A DNA stretch of 64,000 nucleotides from Novosphingobium sp. 28-62-57 (GTDB lineage: Bacteria > Pseudomonadota > Alphaproteobacteria > Sphingomonadales > Sphingomonadaceae), in contig NCGO01000004.1 in NCBI GenBank assembly GCA_002256985.1, positions 62,001 to 126,000 on the forward strand, in the 5' to 3' direction. How positions within the stretch are numbered: position 1 is the stretch's first letter; each line of letters begins with the position of its first letter. The position numbers and the translations under genes are program-made. Shown one piece after another: positions 25,989 to 35,258 of this stretch. Below the pieces are notes generated by a model. That model saw nothing but the letters and a program-made list of their open reading frames with translations, made no database searches and was not told the origin of the DNA.

Positions 25989-26835
25989 CGGCACCGCCTT
26001 GTCTGGCACCCTTGTGCCAGCGTGGCGGCAGTGGGCTGCCATTGGCCTTGGCCTGCTGCTTACATGGAGCTGGGTGCTGGTCATCGTTCATTTTGCGCCA
26101 GATATTCTGGGCACTGAGGCGTCAACGGGCATTCTGTCAGCGTTCACGCTGGTGCTTTATGGGGCACTGCTTCCATTTGCTCTGCTGGCTGGTTGGCTGA
26201 GCGGGACGAAAGTCCTGCGCGCAGGCCATGCGCCGATGCGTTGGGCGCTGATCGGGTCGGGTCTGGGGGCAGGCGGTCTTGGCTGCGCCTTGCTGATGAG
26301 CTGGCTCAATGGCGCAACGGTGCCGGGAGCAAGTGCGACGGGTCTTGGCGGATTGGTGCTGACAGGTATTGCGCTGACGCTGGTGCAATCGGCGATGGAA
26401 GAAGTGCTGTTCCGGGGGTGGCTGCAGCCGGTGCTGGTCCAGCGGATCGGGCAGATCGCCGGAATTGTGGCCAGTTCGATCACCTTCATGGCGTTCCACC
26501 TGATCGGTGGCGCAATTCAGCCGATGTCGATGCTGGTGATTGCGCTGGCCGGGGCCATGTTTGGCATGCTGGCCTTGCGCAGTGGCGGCATCATCGCGCC
26601 GGTCATGGCCCATGCTGGATGGAATGCCAGTGAAGATTCGGTGTTCGGGCTTGTGCCCAATCCCGGCAATGAAATGTTCGGATCAATCGTGGATCTCGAT
26701 CTCGTGGGGAGCCCTTGGTGGGGAGGCAGCGATGAGGGCCTGAATGCCAGCCTTGGCGCTGCCGTGGTATTGTGCGCCATCATTCTGCCGCTGCTCGTGG
26801 GCAAACGCCCATCGGCGGTGGCGGCCCATGCCTGA
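25966..26835 (+). CDS. CPBP-family intramembrane glutamic protease
   Basis: A polytopic membrane protein of 289 residues with about seven hydrophobic segments. The CPBP/Abi core is complete: EEVLFRG with Glu145, Glu146 and Arg150, FH at 177-178, and HAGWN with His216 and Asn220. Members cleave CaaX-type or other membrane substrates; some act as bacteriocin self-immunity proteins. The start lies inside the DUF4123 gene after GAAGGAGTG, indicating coupling. It sits where a DUF4123-dependent effector is usually encoded. It could be an effector, an immunity protein or a processing protease; the sequence alone does not decide. Confidence 0.85.
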   Translation: MAQPESADGTALSGTLVPAWRQWAAIGLGLLLTWSWVLVIVHFAPDILGTEASTGILSAFTLVLYGALLPFALLAGWLSGTKVLRAGHAPMRWALIGSGLGAGGLGCALLMSWLNGATVPGASATGLGGLVLTGIALTLVQSAMEEVLFRGWLQPVLVQRIGQIAGIVASSITFMAFHLIGGAIQPMSMLVIALAGAMFGMLALRSGGIIAPVMAHAGWNASEDSVFGLVPNPGNEMFGSIVDLDLVGSPWWGGSDEGLNASLGAAVVLCAIILPLLVGKRPSAVAAHA

Positions 26836-26837
26836 AC

Positions 26838-28259
26838 TTACGATGCCCCTTGGCTACGCGCCGCATCAATGCGGTCACGTTCTTTGAGGAAGGCCTGCAA
26901 GGCCGCGCCTTCAAGGCGTTTGCGGCTGGATTCGTCGGCCGGGATGCTCTGCGGGTCAACCCGTTCGCCATCGATGTGGACTTCGTAATGCAGATGCGGC
27001 CCTGTCGACCGACCGGTGGTGCCGACATCGCCGATGCGCTGGCCCTGCGTCACGCGCACACCGGCGCCGATGCCGGGGGCAAAGACATTTTGATGCAGGT
27101 AGAGCGTCCGCCAGTCATTGTCGTGGCGCAGCACGGTCAGGTTGCCATTCGCGCCTTTCATCGCGGCAAATTCAATCGTGCCATCAGCGGCAGCAAAAAT
27201 CGGAGTGCCAGTGGGCGCGGCAAAATCGGTGCCGCCGTGCAGCTTGTTGTAATGCAGCACCGGATGGAACCGCATGCCGAACTTCGAGGAAATGCGCGCG
27301 CCATCCACCGGGGTGCGCATCAGGCCGCGCTTGGTCGTCGCCCCGTTGCCATCAAACCAGCCCGCCTCTGCGCCCGGCGTTTCAAAGCGATAGAGCGCAA
27401 GGCTTTTTTGTGGCGTGGTCAATTGGGCGAACAGCAGCTTGGGCTGACCAACCGCCTGCCCTTGCGCGTTGACCTCTTGGTCGAAGGCCACCTCGAACAC
27501 GTCGCCGGGGCTGACTTCGGAGGCAAGGTTGAAGTCATAGGAAAAGGCGTTGATGAATTCGGGGATCAGCGAATCGATCAGGCCTGCCGAAACGGCAGAC
27601 GAATAGAAGCTGTCGCTGTCGATCTCACCACGCAGCACTTCGATCTTGCGGGAAACCGAGGCGAGCAGGGGCGTGACCGCATAGCTGCCATCTGCCGCCC
27701 GCGCGAGGATGGCACCGGAGCCGTCGATATGGACGGCGCGCAATTGCTGCAATTGTGCGCCGTCAGTGCCGGTCGCCAGCACGAGAATGGCGTGGATTTC
27801 TCCGCCACTGGCAAGATATGGTGCAGCCGCAGCCGCCGCAGCCGAGGCATCTTCGGGCCGGACTCCTGCGGCAACCAGCGCGCTGACCAGTTGCCCGGGC
27901 CCCGCAAGGTTCAGCGCGCGTTCTTGCAATCCGCTGCTGGCTTGGGATTCGGTGGCTGGGGCGGCGACAGGCAGCGGGCTGGTGCTGCGAGTCATCCATG
28001 CAGCGGTAGCACCCAAAGTCAGCAGAACAGCCGATCCGGCAATGGCAAGCGGCAGGCGTCTGTCCGTGCTTTGCTGCACTTTTTTGCGTTCGGGCGGCAG
28101 CGCTTTGGGTGCAGCATCGACCGGTTTGGCAGTTGCGCCGCTGGCTTCGCGCCAGAAATCGCTCAACGCCTCGTTGGAACTGCTGCCACCATCCCTGAGG
28201 TGTGGTGCGCCCGCTGGTTGCTTTACCCACTGTTTGGGATCGAAAGAATCGTCGCTCAT
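26838..28259 (-). CDS. Membrane-anchored M23 peptidoglycan endopeptidase
   Basis: A protein of 473 residues. A cytoplasmic N-terminus of about 70 residues precedes one membrane segment (LPLAIAGSAVLLTLGATAAW), an alanine-rich periplasmic stalk, and a C-terminal LytM/M23 domain with the zinc ligands His341 and Asp345 (HGGTD) and the HLH motif at 422-424 (HLHYEVH). It resembles MepM-type DD-endopeptidases that open peptide crosslinks. The ATG has AGGAGA upstream. It is divergent from tssK and ends two bases from the end of the convergent CPBP gene. It may locally cut peptidoglycan for T6SS assembly, as TagX does elsewhere with a different fold. Confidence 0.87.
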   Translation of the reverse strand: MSDDSFDPKQWVKQPAGAPHLRDGGSSSNEALSDFWREASGATAKPVDAAPKALPPERKKVQQSTDRRLPLAIAGSAVLLTLGATAAWMTRSTSPLPVAAPATESQASSGLQERALNLAGPGQLVSALVAAGVRPEDASAAAAAAAPYLASGGEIHAILVLATGTDGAQLQQLRAVHIDGSGAILARAADGSYAVTPLLASVSRKIEVLRGEIDSDSFYSSAVSAGLIDSLIPEFINAFSYDFNLASEVSPGDVFEVAFDQEVNAQGQAVGQPKLLFAQLTTPQKSLALYRFETPGAEAGWFDGNGATTKRGLMRTPVDGARISSKFGMRFHPVLHYNKLHGGTDFAAPTGTPIFAAADGTIEFAAMKGANGNLTVLRHDNDWRTLYLHQNVFAPGIGAGVRVTQGQRIGDVGTTGRSTGPHLHYEVHIDGERVDPQSIPADESSRKRLEGAALQAFLKERDRIDAARSQGAS

Positions 28260-28325
28260 CACAATTCTCCTCTCGAAGCGGGACAAGTTGCCGTGAAATA
28301 TTCACATGCAGCTATAACCATGCTT

Positions 28326-28354
28326 TTGCGATGGGTGAAGCTGTGCTTTACAGT
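28326..28354 (+). promoter_or_regulatory. Candidate sigma-70-type promoter for the tssK operon
   Basis: TTGCGA (28326-28331) and TACAGT (28349-28354) are separated by exactly 17 bases and lie 25 bases before the tssK ATG. The match is fair, not strict. No -24/-12 (sigma-54) element was seen. Confidence 0.35.
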
Positions 28355-28379
28355 ATGCTGCTGATTAACGGGGGGGCAG

Positions 28380-29720
28380 ATGTCGTTCGGAAGTCGTGTC
28401 GCCTGGCGTGAAGGGCAATTTCTTCGCCCGCAACATTTTCAGCAGGCTGATCGCGCCCTGCTGGGGCAGTTGCGCGCTCGCGCAGATTCGCTGCGTCCGC
28501 ACCCCTGGGGCTTGACCGAGGTTGAGGTGGACGAAGATCTTGCCGCCATCGGCAAGTTCATCCTTGTCCGCGCCAAAGGGGTCATGCCCGATGGCACGCC
28601 ATTCTCTATCCCCGATGATATTGCCCCGCCGCCGCCGCTCGATGTGCCGCTCGATACGCGTGATGCCGTGGTCTTCCTCACGCTGCCTGCCGCGCAGATC
28701 GGCGCGCAGGAATTTGACGAGGCAGACAGCGCCGGGCCGGACATCCGCTTTCTGGTGGAAGAGAGCGAGATTGCCGATTGCTTCTCGCAGGACCGCAGCC
28801 AGGAACCGATCGAAGTCGCGCGCCCCAACCTGCGGCTGGGCGTGACGCGGGACCAGACGTATGGCCGCATCCTGTGCGGGCTGGGCCAGATTCGCGAGAT
28901 GCAGGGCAAGAAGGTCATGTTCGATGACCGCTACATTCCGCCCTCGCTCGATATCCGCGCCTCACGCCCGTTGCGCAACGGGCTGGTCGACATTCTGGGC
29001 CGGTGCGAACAACGCTCTGATGAACTGGCCCTGCGCGCGGTTGAGGCGACCGATGGCGGCGCGGAGACTTTTGCCAGCTTCCTGCTGCTGCAGGCGCTGA
29101 ACCGCTGGATTCCGGTGCTGCGCCATCTGGAATCGCTGCCGATGGTGCACCCGGAACGCATGTATCAGGAACTGGCCAGCCTTGCCGGCGAAATCGCCAC
29201 ATTGGTAAAGCCCGAACGCAAGGCTCCGCCGCTGCCCGCCTACGATCATGAAAATCTGCGCGGCACGTTTGAGCCGCTGTTCGATCTGCTGCAATCGATG
29301 CTGTCGGCGGTGTTTGACCGGTCTGCCGTGCAATTGCCGCTGGAGCCGATGGGGCCTGGGGCTTGGACATCGACAATTGCCGACCGCAACTTGTACCAGC
29401 ATGGCTATTTCTACCTGGCCGTGCGGGCAGCTGCCTCGGCCGATGAAGTGCGGCAGATGTTCCCGGCTGTGGCCAAAATCGGCGCGGTGGAGAAGATGCG
29501 CCAGATCGTGGATTCGGCGCTGCCGGGGGTGCCGTTGCGGCACACGCCGACGCCGCCCTCGCAGCTGCGCGTTCTGCCGGGCTTTGTCTATTTCGAACTG
29601 GACCGGGGTGTGGGCGATTGGCGCGATTTCGCCACCGCCACTGCGCTCGGCCTGCACGTGGCGGGCGATTGGCCGCAGCTGCGGATGGAATTGTGGTGCG
29701 TGAAAAGGGCGGCGCGATGA
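28380..29720 (+). CDS. tssK: T6SS baseplate protein TssK
   Basis: A cytoplasmic protein of 446 residues that links the baseplate to the TssJLM membrane complex. The start VAWREGQFLRPQHFQQADR is the standard TssK N-terminus, and family blocks such as IPPSLDIRAS and YFYLAVRA follow. Length is normal. It is the first gene of the tssK-tssL-tssM-tagF-pppA-ppkA operon. In systems without TssJ, as seems to be the case here, TssK still contacts TssL and TssM. Confidence 0.95.
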   Translation: MSFGSRVAWREGQFLRPQHFQQADRALLGQLRARADSLRPHPWGLTEVEVDEDLAAIGKFILVRAKGVMPDGTPFSIPDDIAPPPPLDVPLDTRDAVVFLTLPAAQIGAQEFDEADSAGPDIRFLVEESEIADCFSQDRSQEPIEVARPNLRLGVTRDQTYGRILCGLGQIREMQGKKVMFDDRYIPPSLDIRASRPLRNGLVDILGRCEQRSDELALRAVEATDGGAETFASFLLLQALNRWIPVLRHLESLPMVHPERMYQELASLAGEIATLVKPERKAPPLPAYDHENLRGTFEPLFDLLQSMLSAVFDRSAVQLPLEPMGPGAWTSTIADRNLYQHGYFYLAVRAAASADEVRQMFPAVAKIGAVEKMRQIVDSALPGVPLRHTPTPPSQLRVLPGFVYFELDRGVGDWRDFATATALGLHVAGDWPQLRMELWCVKRAAR

Positions 29721-29754
29721 GCGTGCTGCCTGCTTGGCTGAGAGGACAATCGGC

Positions 29755-31251
29755 ATGAGCGGAGACGGTTCTTCCGATAACGGCAATCGCACGGTTTTCC
29801 GGCCATCGCCGCTGGCAGGCATGCGGGGCGGCACGCCTGCACAACCGGCTGCGCCCGTTCCGCCGCCCGCAGGTGCGGGGGCATGGGGCGCGCCGCCGCC
29901 GATGGCGCAGCCGCCTGCGCCTCCGCCACCTTCCGGCTTTGCTGCGCCGCCGTCCGGCTTCGGCGCTCCGCCTGCCGGGTTTGGAGAACCGCCGCCGTCC
30001 TTCGCCGCGCCGCAGCCCGTGATGGGTGGCGGGCGCCGGCTGAACGATGATGACATTCCGGTGCCGTCGCGCCCGCGCGATACGCGCAGCCCACTGGTGA
30101 TAGAGGCGGGCACGGTGCTGGCTTTGGCCGCATCGGTCCGGTCGGGCCGCGCGCGCATTTCGATGCCGGATTTTCACCGTGAGGCGATGGAAGCGGTTGC
30201 GGCCTATGACCGTGCGATTGCGCCGCTCTATCCCGAAGAAACCCGGATGCGCGCACGCTATGCGATCTGCGCCACGATTGACGATATCGCTCAGAACCTG
30301 CCGGGCGCGGGCAACGATGGCGCGGAATGGGCACGGCGCAGCCTTGTCGTCAGCTTCTTCCGCGAAAACATCGGCGGAGACCGGTTCTGGCAACTGGTCG
30401 ATGATCTCCTTGCCCGGCCCGGACAGAATGCCGAACTGATCGAGCTTTACGCCGATTGCCTTGCCGCCGGGTTCGAAGGCCGCTTCCGCGTTATGCCCGA
30501 TGGCCGTGCGCGGCTGCAACAGATCCTGACCAGCCTCTATGGCGCGCTGGAACATCCGCGTTCGCTCTCGCAGCTGGAAATCGCGCCGATGTGGCGCGGG
30601 GCCGATGCGCCGCTGCGCAAGATCAGCCCGTGGAGCAAGGTGGCACTGGCCGCCGCTGCGGCGCTGGCGGTGCTGCTGGCCATTTACATCGTGCTGCGGC
30701 TGCTGCTGATGACGGCGGGATCGGACTCGCTTGAAGCCACCAAGGCACTGATGCCCAAGGAAAGCTTGCGGCTTTCGCGCGTGGGTGCCGCGCCGCCCCC
30801 GGCGGTGGAAAGCGATCAGCTGGTGCGGCTGCGCACATTCCTTGAACCCGAAGTGCGCCAGAATCTGGTGGTGGTTGAGGAAGATGGCAGCACCGTGCGT
30901 GTGCGCACCACCGTAGGGCAGCTGTTCCAGTCCGGGTCTGACCAGCTGGAGCCGGGCCGCGCTGATCTGTTCGAACGCATTGGCCGCGCGGTTGAGGCTG
31001 AGCCGGGTCAGGTCACGGTTGAAGGCCATTCGGACAGCGACCAGATCAGCGGCCTTGCCTTCCCCGATAACACCGCGCTCTCGCAAGCGCGGGCACAAGC
31101 GGTGGCGGGTATTCTGGGCTCGGTCCTGACCAATCCGGGGCGCATTTCGGTGGAAGGGTATGGCGACAGCCGCCCGATCGCCGACAATGGTTCCGCCGAA
31201 GGCAAGGCGCTTAACCGCCGTGTCGAAGTCATCATTCCGCGTCAGCGCTAA
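29755..31251 (+). CDS. tssL: T6SS inner-membrane protein TssL (DotU) with OmpA domain
   Basis: A 498-residue fusion. A proline-rich N-terminus (about 1-100), also bearing the RTVFRPSPLAG start typical of extended TssL proteins, precedes the DotU domain (about 105-290), one membrane span at about 294-320, and a periplasmic OmpA-type peptidoglycan-binding domain (about 385-495: VEGHSDSD and LNRRVEVI). TssL anchors the baseplate at the inner membrane; the OmpA part fixes the complex to the wall. The ATG at 29755 has GAGAGGA upstream. The wall anchor probably compensates for the missing TssJ/TagL. Confidence 0.94.
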   Translation: MSGDGSSDNGNRTVFRPSPLAGMRGGTPAQPAAPVPPPAGAGAWGAPPPMAQPPAPPPPSGFAAPPSGFGAPPAGFGEPPPSFAAPQPVMGGGRRLNDDDIPVPSRPRDTRSPLVIEAGTVLALAASVRSGRARISMPDFHREAMEAVAAYDRAIAPLYPEETRMRARYAICATIDDIAQNLPGAGNDGAEWARRSLVVSFFRENIGGDRFWQLVDDLLARPGQNAELIELYADCLAAGFEGRFRVMPDGRARLQQILTSLYGALEHPRSLSQLEIAPMWRGADAPLRKISPWSKVALAAAAALAVLLAIYIVLRLLLMTAGSDSLEATKALMPKESLRLSRVGAAPPPAVESDQLVRLRTFLEPEVRQNLVVVEEDGSTVRVRTTVGQLFQSGSDQLEPGRADLFERIGRAVEAEPGQVTVEGHSDSDQISGLAFPDNTALSQARAQAVAGILGSVLTNPGRISVEGYGDSRPIADNGSAEGKALNRRVEVIIPRQR

Positions 31252-31269
31252 TCAAAAGAGGCGAGGCTC

Positions 31270-34200
31270 GTGAAGAAGTATCTCGGCAACTGGTGGGTCC
31301 TTTCCGGATTGGTCGTCCTGTTCCTCGTGCTGGTGCTCTGCGTCGGCCTGCCCATTTTCGTGCGAATGCTTTCGCCCTGGTGGGTGCGATTGCTGCTGTT
31401 TGCGGCGGTCGTGGTGCCATGGGGGTTGATCGGCTGGCTGCGCGTGCGCAAAGCGCGCAAGGCTGCGGCTGCCATCGAAGCGGAACTGGCCGGCCCGGCA
31501 CCCGGCGATGCTGAAGGCCAAGCCGTTTCAGCCCGCATGGCCGAGGCGCTGGCCTCGCTCCGCTCAGGTTCGGGAAAGCGCCGCGATTACCTCTATAACC
31601 GCCCGTGGTATGTAATTATCGGACCTCCGGGGGCGGGCAAGACCACCGCACTGCTCAATTCCGGCCTGCGTTTTCCCCTGTCCGACCAGTCGTTCAAGGG
31701 CGTGGGCGGCACGCGCAATCTGGATTTCTGGTTCGCCGATGAAGCGGTGATGGTCGATACCGCAGGCCGCTATACCACGCAGGATTCCGATAGCGCCGCC
31801 GATGCCAAGGGCTGGACCAGCTTCCTTGGCCTGATGAAAAAGCACCGCCCATTGTCGCCCGTCAATGGCGTGATCGTGGCCATCGGCGTCGATGAACTGC
31901 TGCAGGCCGATCGCGCTGGCCTTGATCGCCACGCTGCGCTGGTGCGCCGCCGGTTGACCGAAGTGCGCGCCACGCTCGAAGTTTCGGTCCCGGTCTATCT
32001 GCTGCTGACCAAGGCCGATCTGATCGCGGGCTTCAGCGAATTCTACGACGATCTCGATGTCGAAGGCCGCCGTGCGGTGCTGGGGGCGACGCTTCCGGTG
32101 GAAGTGAAAAAGCCCACCAGCGATGACCTTGTCGGCGCGTTCGATGCTGTGGTGGCAGCGCAACAGGCGCGGCAGGCCAAGCGCCTGTTCGAGGAAGTGG
32201 ACCAGACCCGGCGGAGCTTAATTTTGGGCTTTCCGGCGCAATTGGCCGCGCTGCGCAATCGCGTGGCCCGGTTTGTGGATGGGGCGTTCTTGTCAGGCGA
32301 TCAGCCTGCGGGCACGTTGCGCGGGTTCTATTTCACCAGCGGCGTTCAGCAGGGCGCGCCGCTTGATCGCATCCTTGCAGGCGTTGCCGAAAGCTATCAG
32401 AGCGTATCGCGGCCATCGGGCGCATCGGGGCGGACCTATTTCCTCAACCGCGTGCTGACCGAAGTGGTGTTCGGAGAAGCCGGTCTGGTCGAAGCTGATC
32501 CCGCCGCCCGCCGCCGCCAACAGGCGCGCACGACAGCGGGCGTGATCGGCGTTGCCGCGGCCGCTTCGGTGGTCGTGGCGCTGTGGGGCGTCAGCTTCTG
32601 GCAGAACCGCTCGTTCCAGTCGGCGCTGGGCCAATCGTCGGCGCAGGCCGCGACGCTGGTCCAGCAGACCGGGGTCGATCTGGTGGAAGTGCGCGATACC
32701 GATCCCGATCTGGAGCAGGCGCTCAGCACGCTGCGGGCCTTGCGCATGTTGCCGCAGGGCTATGCCGAACAGGCAGCGGGAGAACCGGGCCTGTTCAAGC
32801 GCTTCGGGCTCTATCAGTCGAGCCATGCCGATACGGCGGTGGAGGCCTACCGCGCCGGGTTGCGGCGCATCCTGCTGCCACGGCTGCTGTTGCGGATTGA
32901 ACAATACATGGCGGCCAATGCCGCTGATCCCATGGCCGTTTATCAGCCGCTCAAGGTCTATCTAATGTTGGGCGGGCAGGGGCCGCTTGATCCCGGCACG
33001 ATCAAATCGTGGGTCGAAGGCGATTGGCTGAACGAACAGTTCCCCGGCGCAGACCGCGCGCCGGTGCGCAAGGAATTAGGCGAGCATCTGGCGGTGCTGC
33101 TGGAAGATCAGGGCCTTTCGTCCGAATGGGCAGAGCGCAAGGCCCCGCTCGATGGCACGGCCATAGCTTCAGCGCGCGCAGCTTTGCAGACGCTCAGCCT
33201 TGCCGACCGGGCCTATGCCGTGCTGCGGCAAAAGGCGCTGGCCGGGGTCGAGCAGCCGTGGCGAGCCAGCGCGGCAATCTCTGCCGGGGATGCGCAGGCT
33301 TTTGCCAATGGCGCGGAAGTCATGACGCTGGAAGTGCCCTATTTCTACACCCGCGAGGGGTATGAAAAGGCCTACCTGCCGGGCTTGGTGACTGTGGCCG
33401 GCGATCTGCAGAAAGACTTGTGGGTGCTGGGCGAAGGCGCGGAAACCGCAGGCGTGCAGGCACAGGTCGAGCAGATCCGGCCGGGCGTGGCCGCGCTTTA
33501 TGCGCGCGAATACATCGATTCGTGGGAGCGCGTGGCGACATTGCCGACGCCGGGCAATCTGTTTGGCGATCCGGCGGTGCTGGGTGCGTTTGCCAAATCA
33601 CCTTCGCCGCTCAAAGTCTTGCTGATGGAATTGCGCAAGAACACCAGCTTTGCAGGCGGTGCCAAAGCGCTTGGCGATGCGGCCAATAGCAAGATCGAAT
33701 CCACGCGCTTTGGCAAGCTGGCGCAGGCGGCTGCGGCATCGTCTGTGGGCGCGCAAGTGGATGCGGCCACGGCCATCACATCGCACTTCAAGCCGGTTCA
33801 TGATTATGTCGGCGATGGTAAGGCTCCCGCACCGATCGATGATTTCGTTGGTGCCATCAAGAAAGCAGGCGAAGCCATCACTTCGGCCAAACTGGCAGGC
33901 GGCGGCATGGGGGCCGATGCCGTGCAAAGCCAGATGGCCATAGCGCTGGGAGCCGTGGCGACAAGCGCGGGCGGGGCTCCACCGCAATTGCAGAACTTTG
34001 TTGCAGCGGCCACCAGCGGCGGATCGACCGCAACGACGGCGGCAGCGCAGGGGGCGCTCAGCGATGCCTATACCCAGTCGGTCTTTCCCGATTGCCAGCT
34101 TGCCACGCAGGACCGCTACCCTTTTGTCGGAACCGCCGTGGCCGACGCTTCGCTGGCTGATATCCAGCGGATCTTTGGCCTCGGCGGTACCCTCGACAGC

Positions 34201-34734
34201 TTCATTCAGGCGCGGATCGTGCCGCTGCTGGATATGAGCGGCCCGGTGTGGCGCTGGAATCTGGAAAACCCGCAAACCGCCACGCTCAATCCTGTGACCC
34301 CCGAAGAATTCGTCAAGGCGCGGCAATTGCGCGATATTCTGGCAGGCGGGCTGAATGTGAAGATCGAAGCCAAGTCGTTTGGGGCAGGCGTGGATTCGGT
34401 TGATCTGGTGGTCGGCAACACGCGCTACAGCTTTGAGCGCGGATCATTGGGCGCGCAAAAGCCGCTGGCATGGTCGCCGCAGGGCAACCTGCCGGTGGCC
34501 TCGGTCGCGCTGATGTCTGGCGGGCAAAAAGTGGGCGGGGTGGACACCGAAGGCCCATGGGCGCTGTTCCGGCTGATGGACGCTGCGCGCAAGGAGAATG
34601 CCGGGCCACTGGCCGTGCTGGCGACGTTCGGTTCGGGCGCGCAAACGGCGGTGTTCAAGATCAGCCTGCCCAATGATCGCAATCCGTTCGGCCGGGGCGG
34701 GTTGTGGAGTTTCCGATGCCCAACAGTGCTGTAG
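31270..34734 (+). CDS. tssM: T6SS membrane-complex protein TssM (IcmF)
   Basis: A protein of 1154 residues forming the trans-envelope channel. Two N-terminal membrane spans (about 7-28 and 36-55) are followed by a cytoplasmic NTPase-like domain with an intact Walker A site (GPPGAGKT, 118-125) and VDTAGRY as switch region, a third span near residues 420-440, and the large periplasmic IcmF/DUF1215 part. The start is GTG. It overlaps tagF by 19 bases. An intact Walker A site suits regulation by nucleotide binding in systems that also carry the PpkA/PppA pathway. Confidence 0.95.
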   Translation: MKKYLGNWWVLSGLVVLFLVLVLCVGLPIFVRMLSPWWVRLLLFAAVVVPWGLIGWLRVRKARKAAAAIEAELAGPAPGDAEGQAVSARMAEALASLRSGSGKRRDYLYNRPWYVIIGPPGAGKTTALLNSGLRFPLSDQSFKGVGGTRNLDFWFADEAVMVDTAGRYTTQDSDSAADAKGWTSFLGLMKKHRPLSPVNGVIVAIGVDELLQADRAGLDRHAALVRRRLTEVRATLEVSVPVYLLLTKADLIAGFSEFYDDLDVEGRRAVLGATLPVEVKKPTSDDLVGAFDAVVAAQQARQAKRLFEEVDQTRRSLILGFPAQLAALRNRVARFVDGAFLSGDQPAGTLRGFYFTSGVQQGAPLDRILAGVAESYQSVSRPSGASGRTYFLNRVLTEVVFGEAGLVEADPAARRRQQARTTAGVIGVAAAASVVVALWGVSFWQNRSFQSALGQSSAQAATLVQQTGVDLVEVRDTDPDLEQALSTLRALRMLPQGYAEQAAGEPGLFKRFGLYQSSHADTAVEAYRAGLRRILLPRLLLRIEQYMAANAADPMAVYQPLKVYLMLGGQGPLDPGTIKSWVEGDWLNEQFPGADRAPVRKELGEHLAVLLEDQGLSSEWAERKAPLDGTAIASARAALQTLSLADRAYAVLRQKALAGVEQPWRASAAISAGDAQAFANGAEVMTLEVPYFYTREGYEKAYLPGLVTVAGDLQKDLWVLGEGAETAGVQAQVEQIRPGVAALYAREYIDSWERVATLPTPGNLFGDPAVLGAFAKSPSPLKVLLMELRKNTSFAGGAKALGDAANSKIESTRFGKLAQAAAASSVGAQVDAATAITSHFKPVHDYVGDGKAPAPIDDFVGAIKKAGEAITSAKLAGGGMGADAVQSQMAIALGAVATSAGGAPPQLQNFVAAATSGGSTATTAAAQGALSDAYTQSVFPDCQLATQDRYPFVGTAVADASLADIQRIFGLGGTLDSFIQARIVPLLDMSGPVWRWNLENPQTATLNPVTPEEFVKARQLRDILAGGLNVKIEAKSFGAGVDSVDLVVGNTRYSFERGSLGAQKPLAWSPQGNLPVASVALMSGGQKVGGVDTEGPWALFRLMDAARKENAGPLAVLATFGSGAQTAVFKISLPNDRNPFGRGGLWSFRCPTVL

Positions 34735-35258
34735 AACCCCGGCCACAGGCGCGCTGGCTGTTCGGCAAATTGCCTTCTCACGGTGATTTCGTTTCGCGCG
34801 GGATCAGCGCATCCTTGCGCGATGAACTTGATCTGTGGCTCTCGGCTGAAATGGAACAGGCGCGCGCGGCTTGGGGAGACGGCTTTGACGCGCGCTATGA
34901 AGCAGCCCCTGTGTGGCACTTTGTCGATGCGCAAAGCGATGGCAACTGGAGCGGCGGCATTCTGTGCGCATCGACCGACCGCGTGGGGCGGCGGTTTCCT
35001 TTGCTGATTTCGGCCCCTGCGCCCGATTGTGCCGGGGCCGTGGCGCTTTCGGCGGGATGCCTGGCGCTTGTGGCCCAGGCCTTTGCCGAAGGGTGGGATG
35101 CCGACCGGCTGAACACTGCTCCGCTGGAGCCTGACGCCTTGCCGTGGCAGCCCGAGCAGCCTTCATGGGCGCTGGTTGGAGAGGATGGACCAGTGGTGCA
35201 ATATGAAGGTAGAACCCCTGTCGGAGTAATCGGGCGGATGTTGGAGATGGCCGCATGA
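34716..35258 (+). CDS. tagF: T6SS regulator TagF
   Basis: A soluble protein of 180 residues with the TagF opening FGKLPSHGDFVSRG, then RRFPLLISAPAP in the centre. TagF is a repressor of T6SS assembly that acts after translation by binding Fha/TagH, in parallel with the kinase-phosphatase pair encoded next. The start lies inside tssM with TGGAG upstream, and its stop overlaps the pppA start (ATGA). Confidence 0.92.
   Translation: MPNSAVEPRPQARWLFGKLPSHGDFVSRGISASLRDELDLWLSAEMEQARAAWGDGFDARYEAAPVWHFVDAQSDGNWSGGILCASTDRVGRRFPLLISAPAPDCAGAVALSAGCLALVAQAFAEGWDADRLNTAPLEPDALPWQPEQPSWALVGEDGPVVQYEGRTPVGVIGRMLEMAA

Noticed and set aside
26772-28364. 530-residue plus-strand frame opposite the M23 gene
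   Set aside because: The minus-strand frame has intact zinc-site motifs and a ribosome-binding site; the plus frame has no domain and is a composition artefact.
28915-31098. 727-residue open frame antisense to tssK and tssL
   Set aside because: Arg/Pro/Ala-rich composition and low-complexity character typical of antisense frames in GC-rich DNA; both opposite-strand genes are certain.
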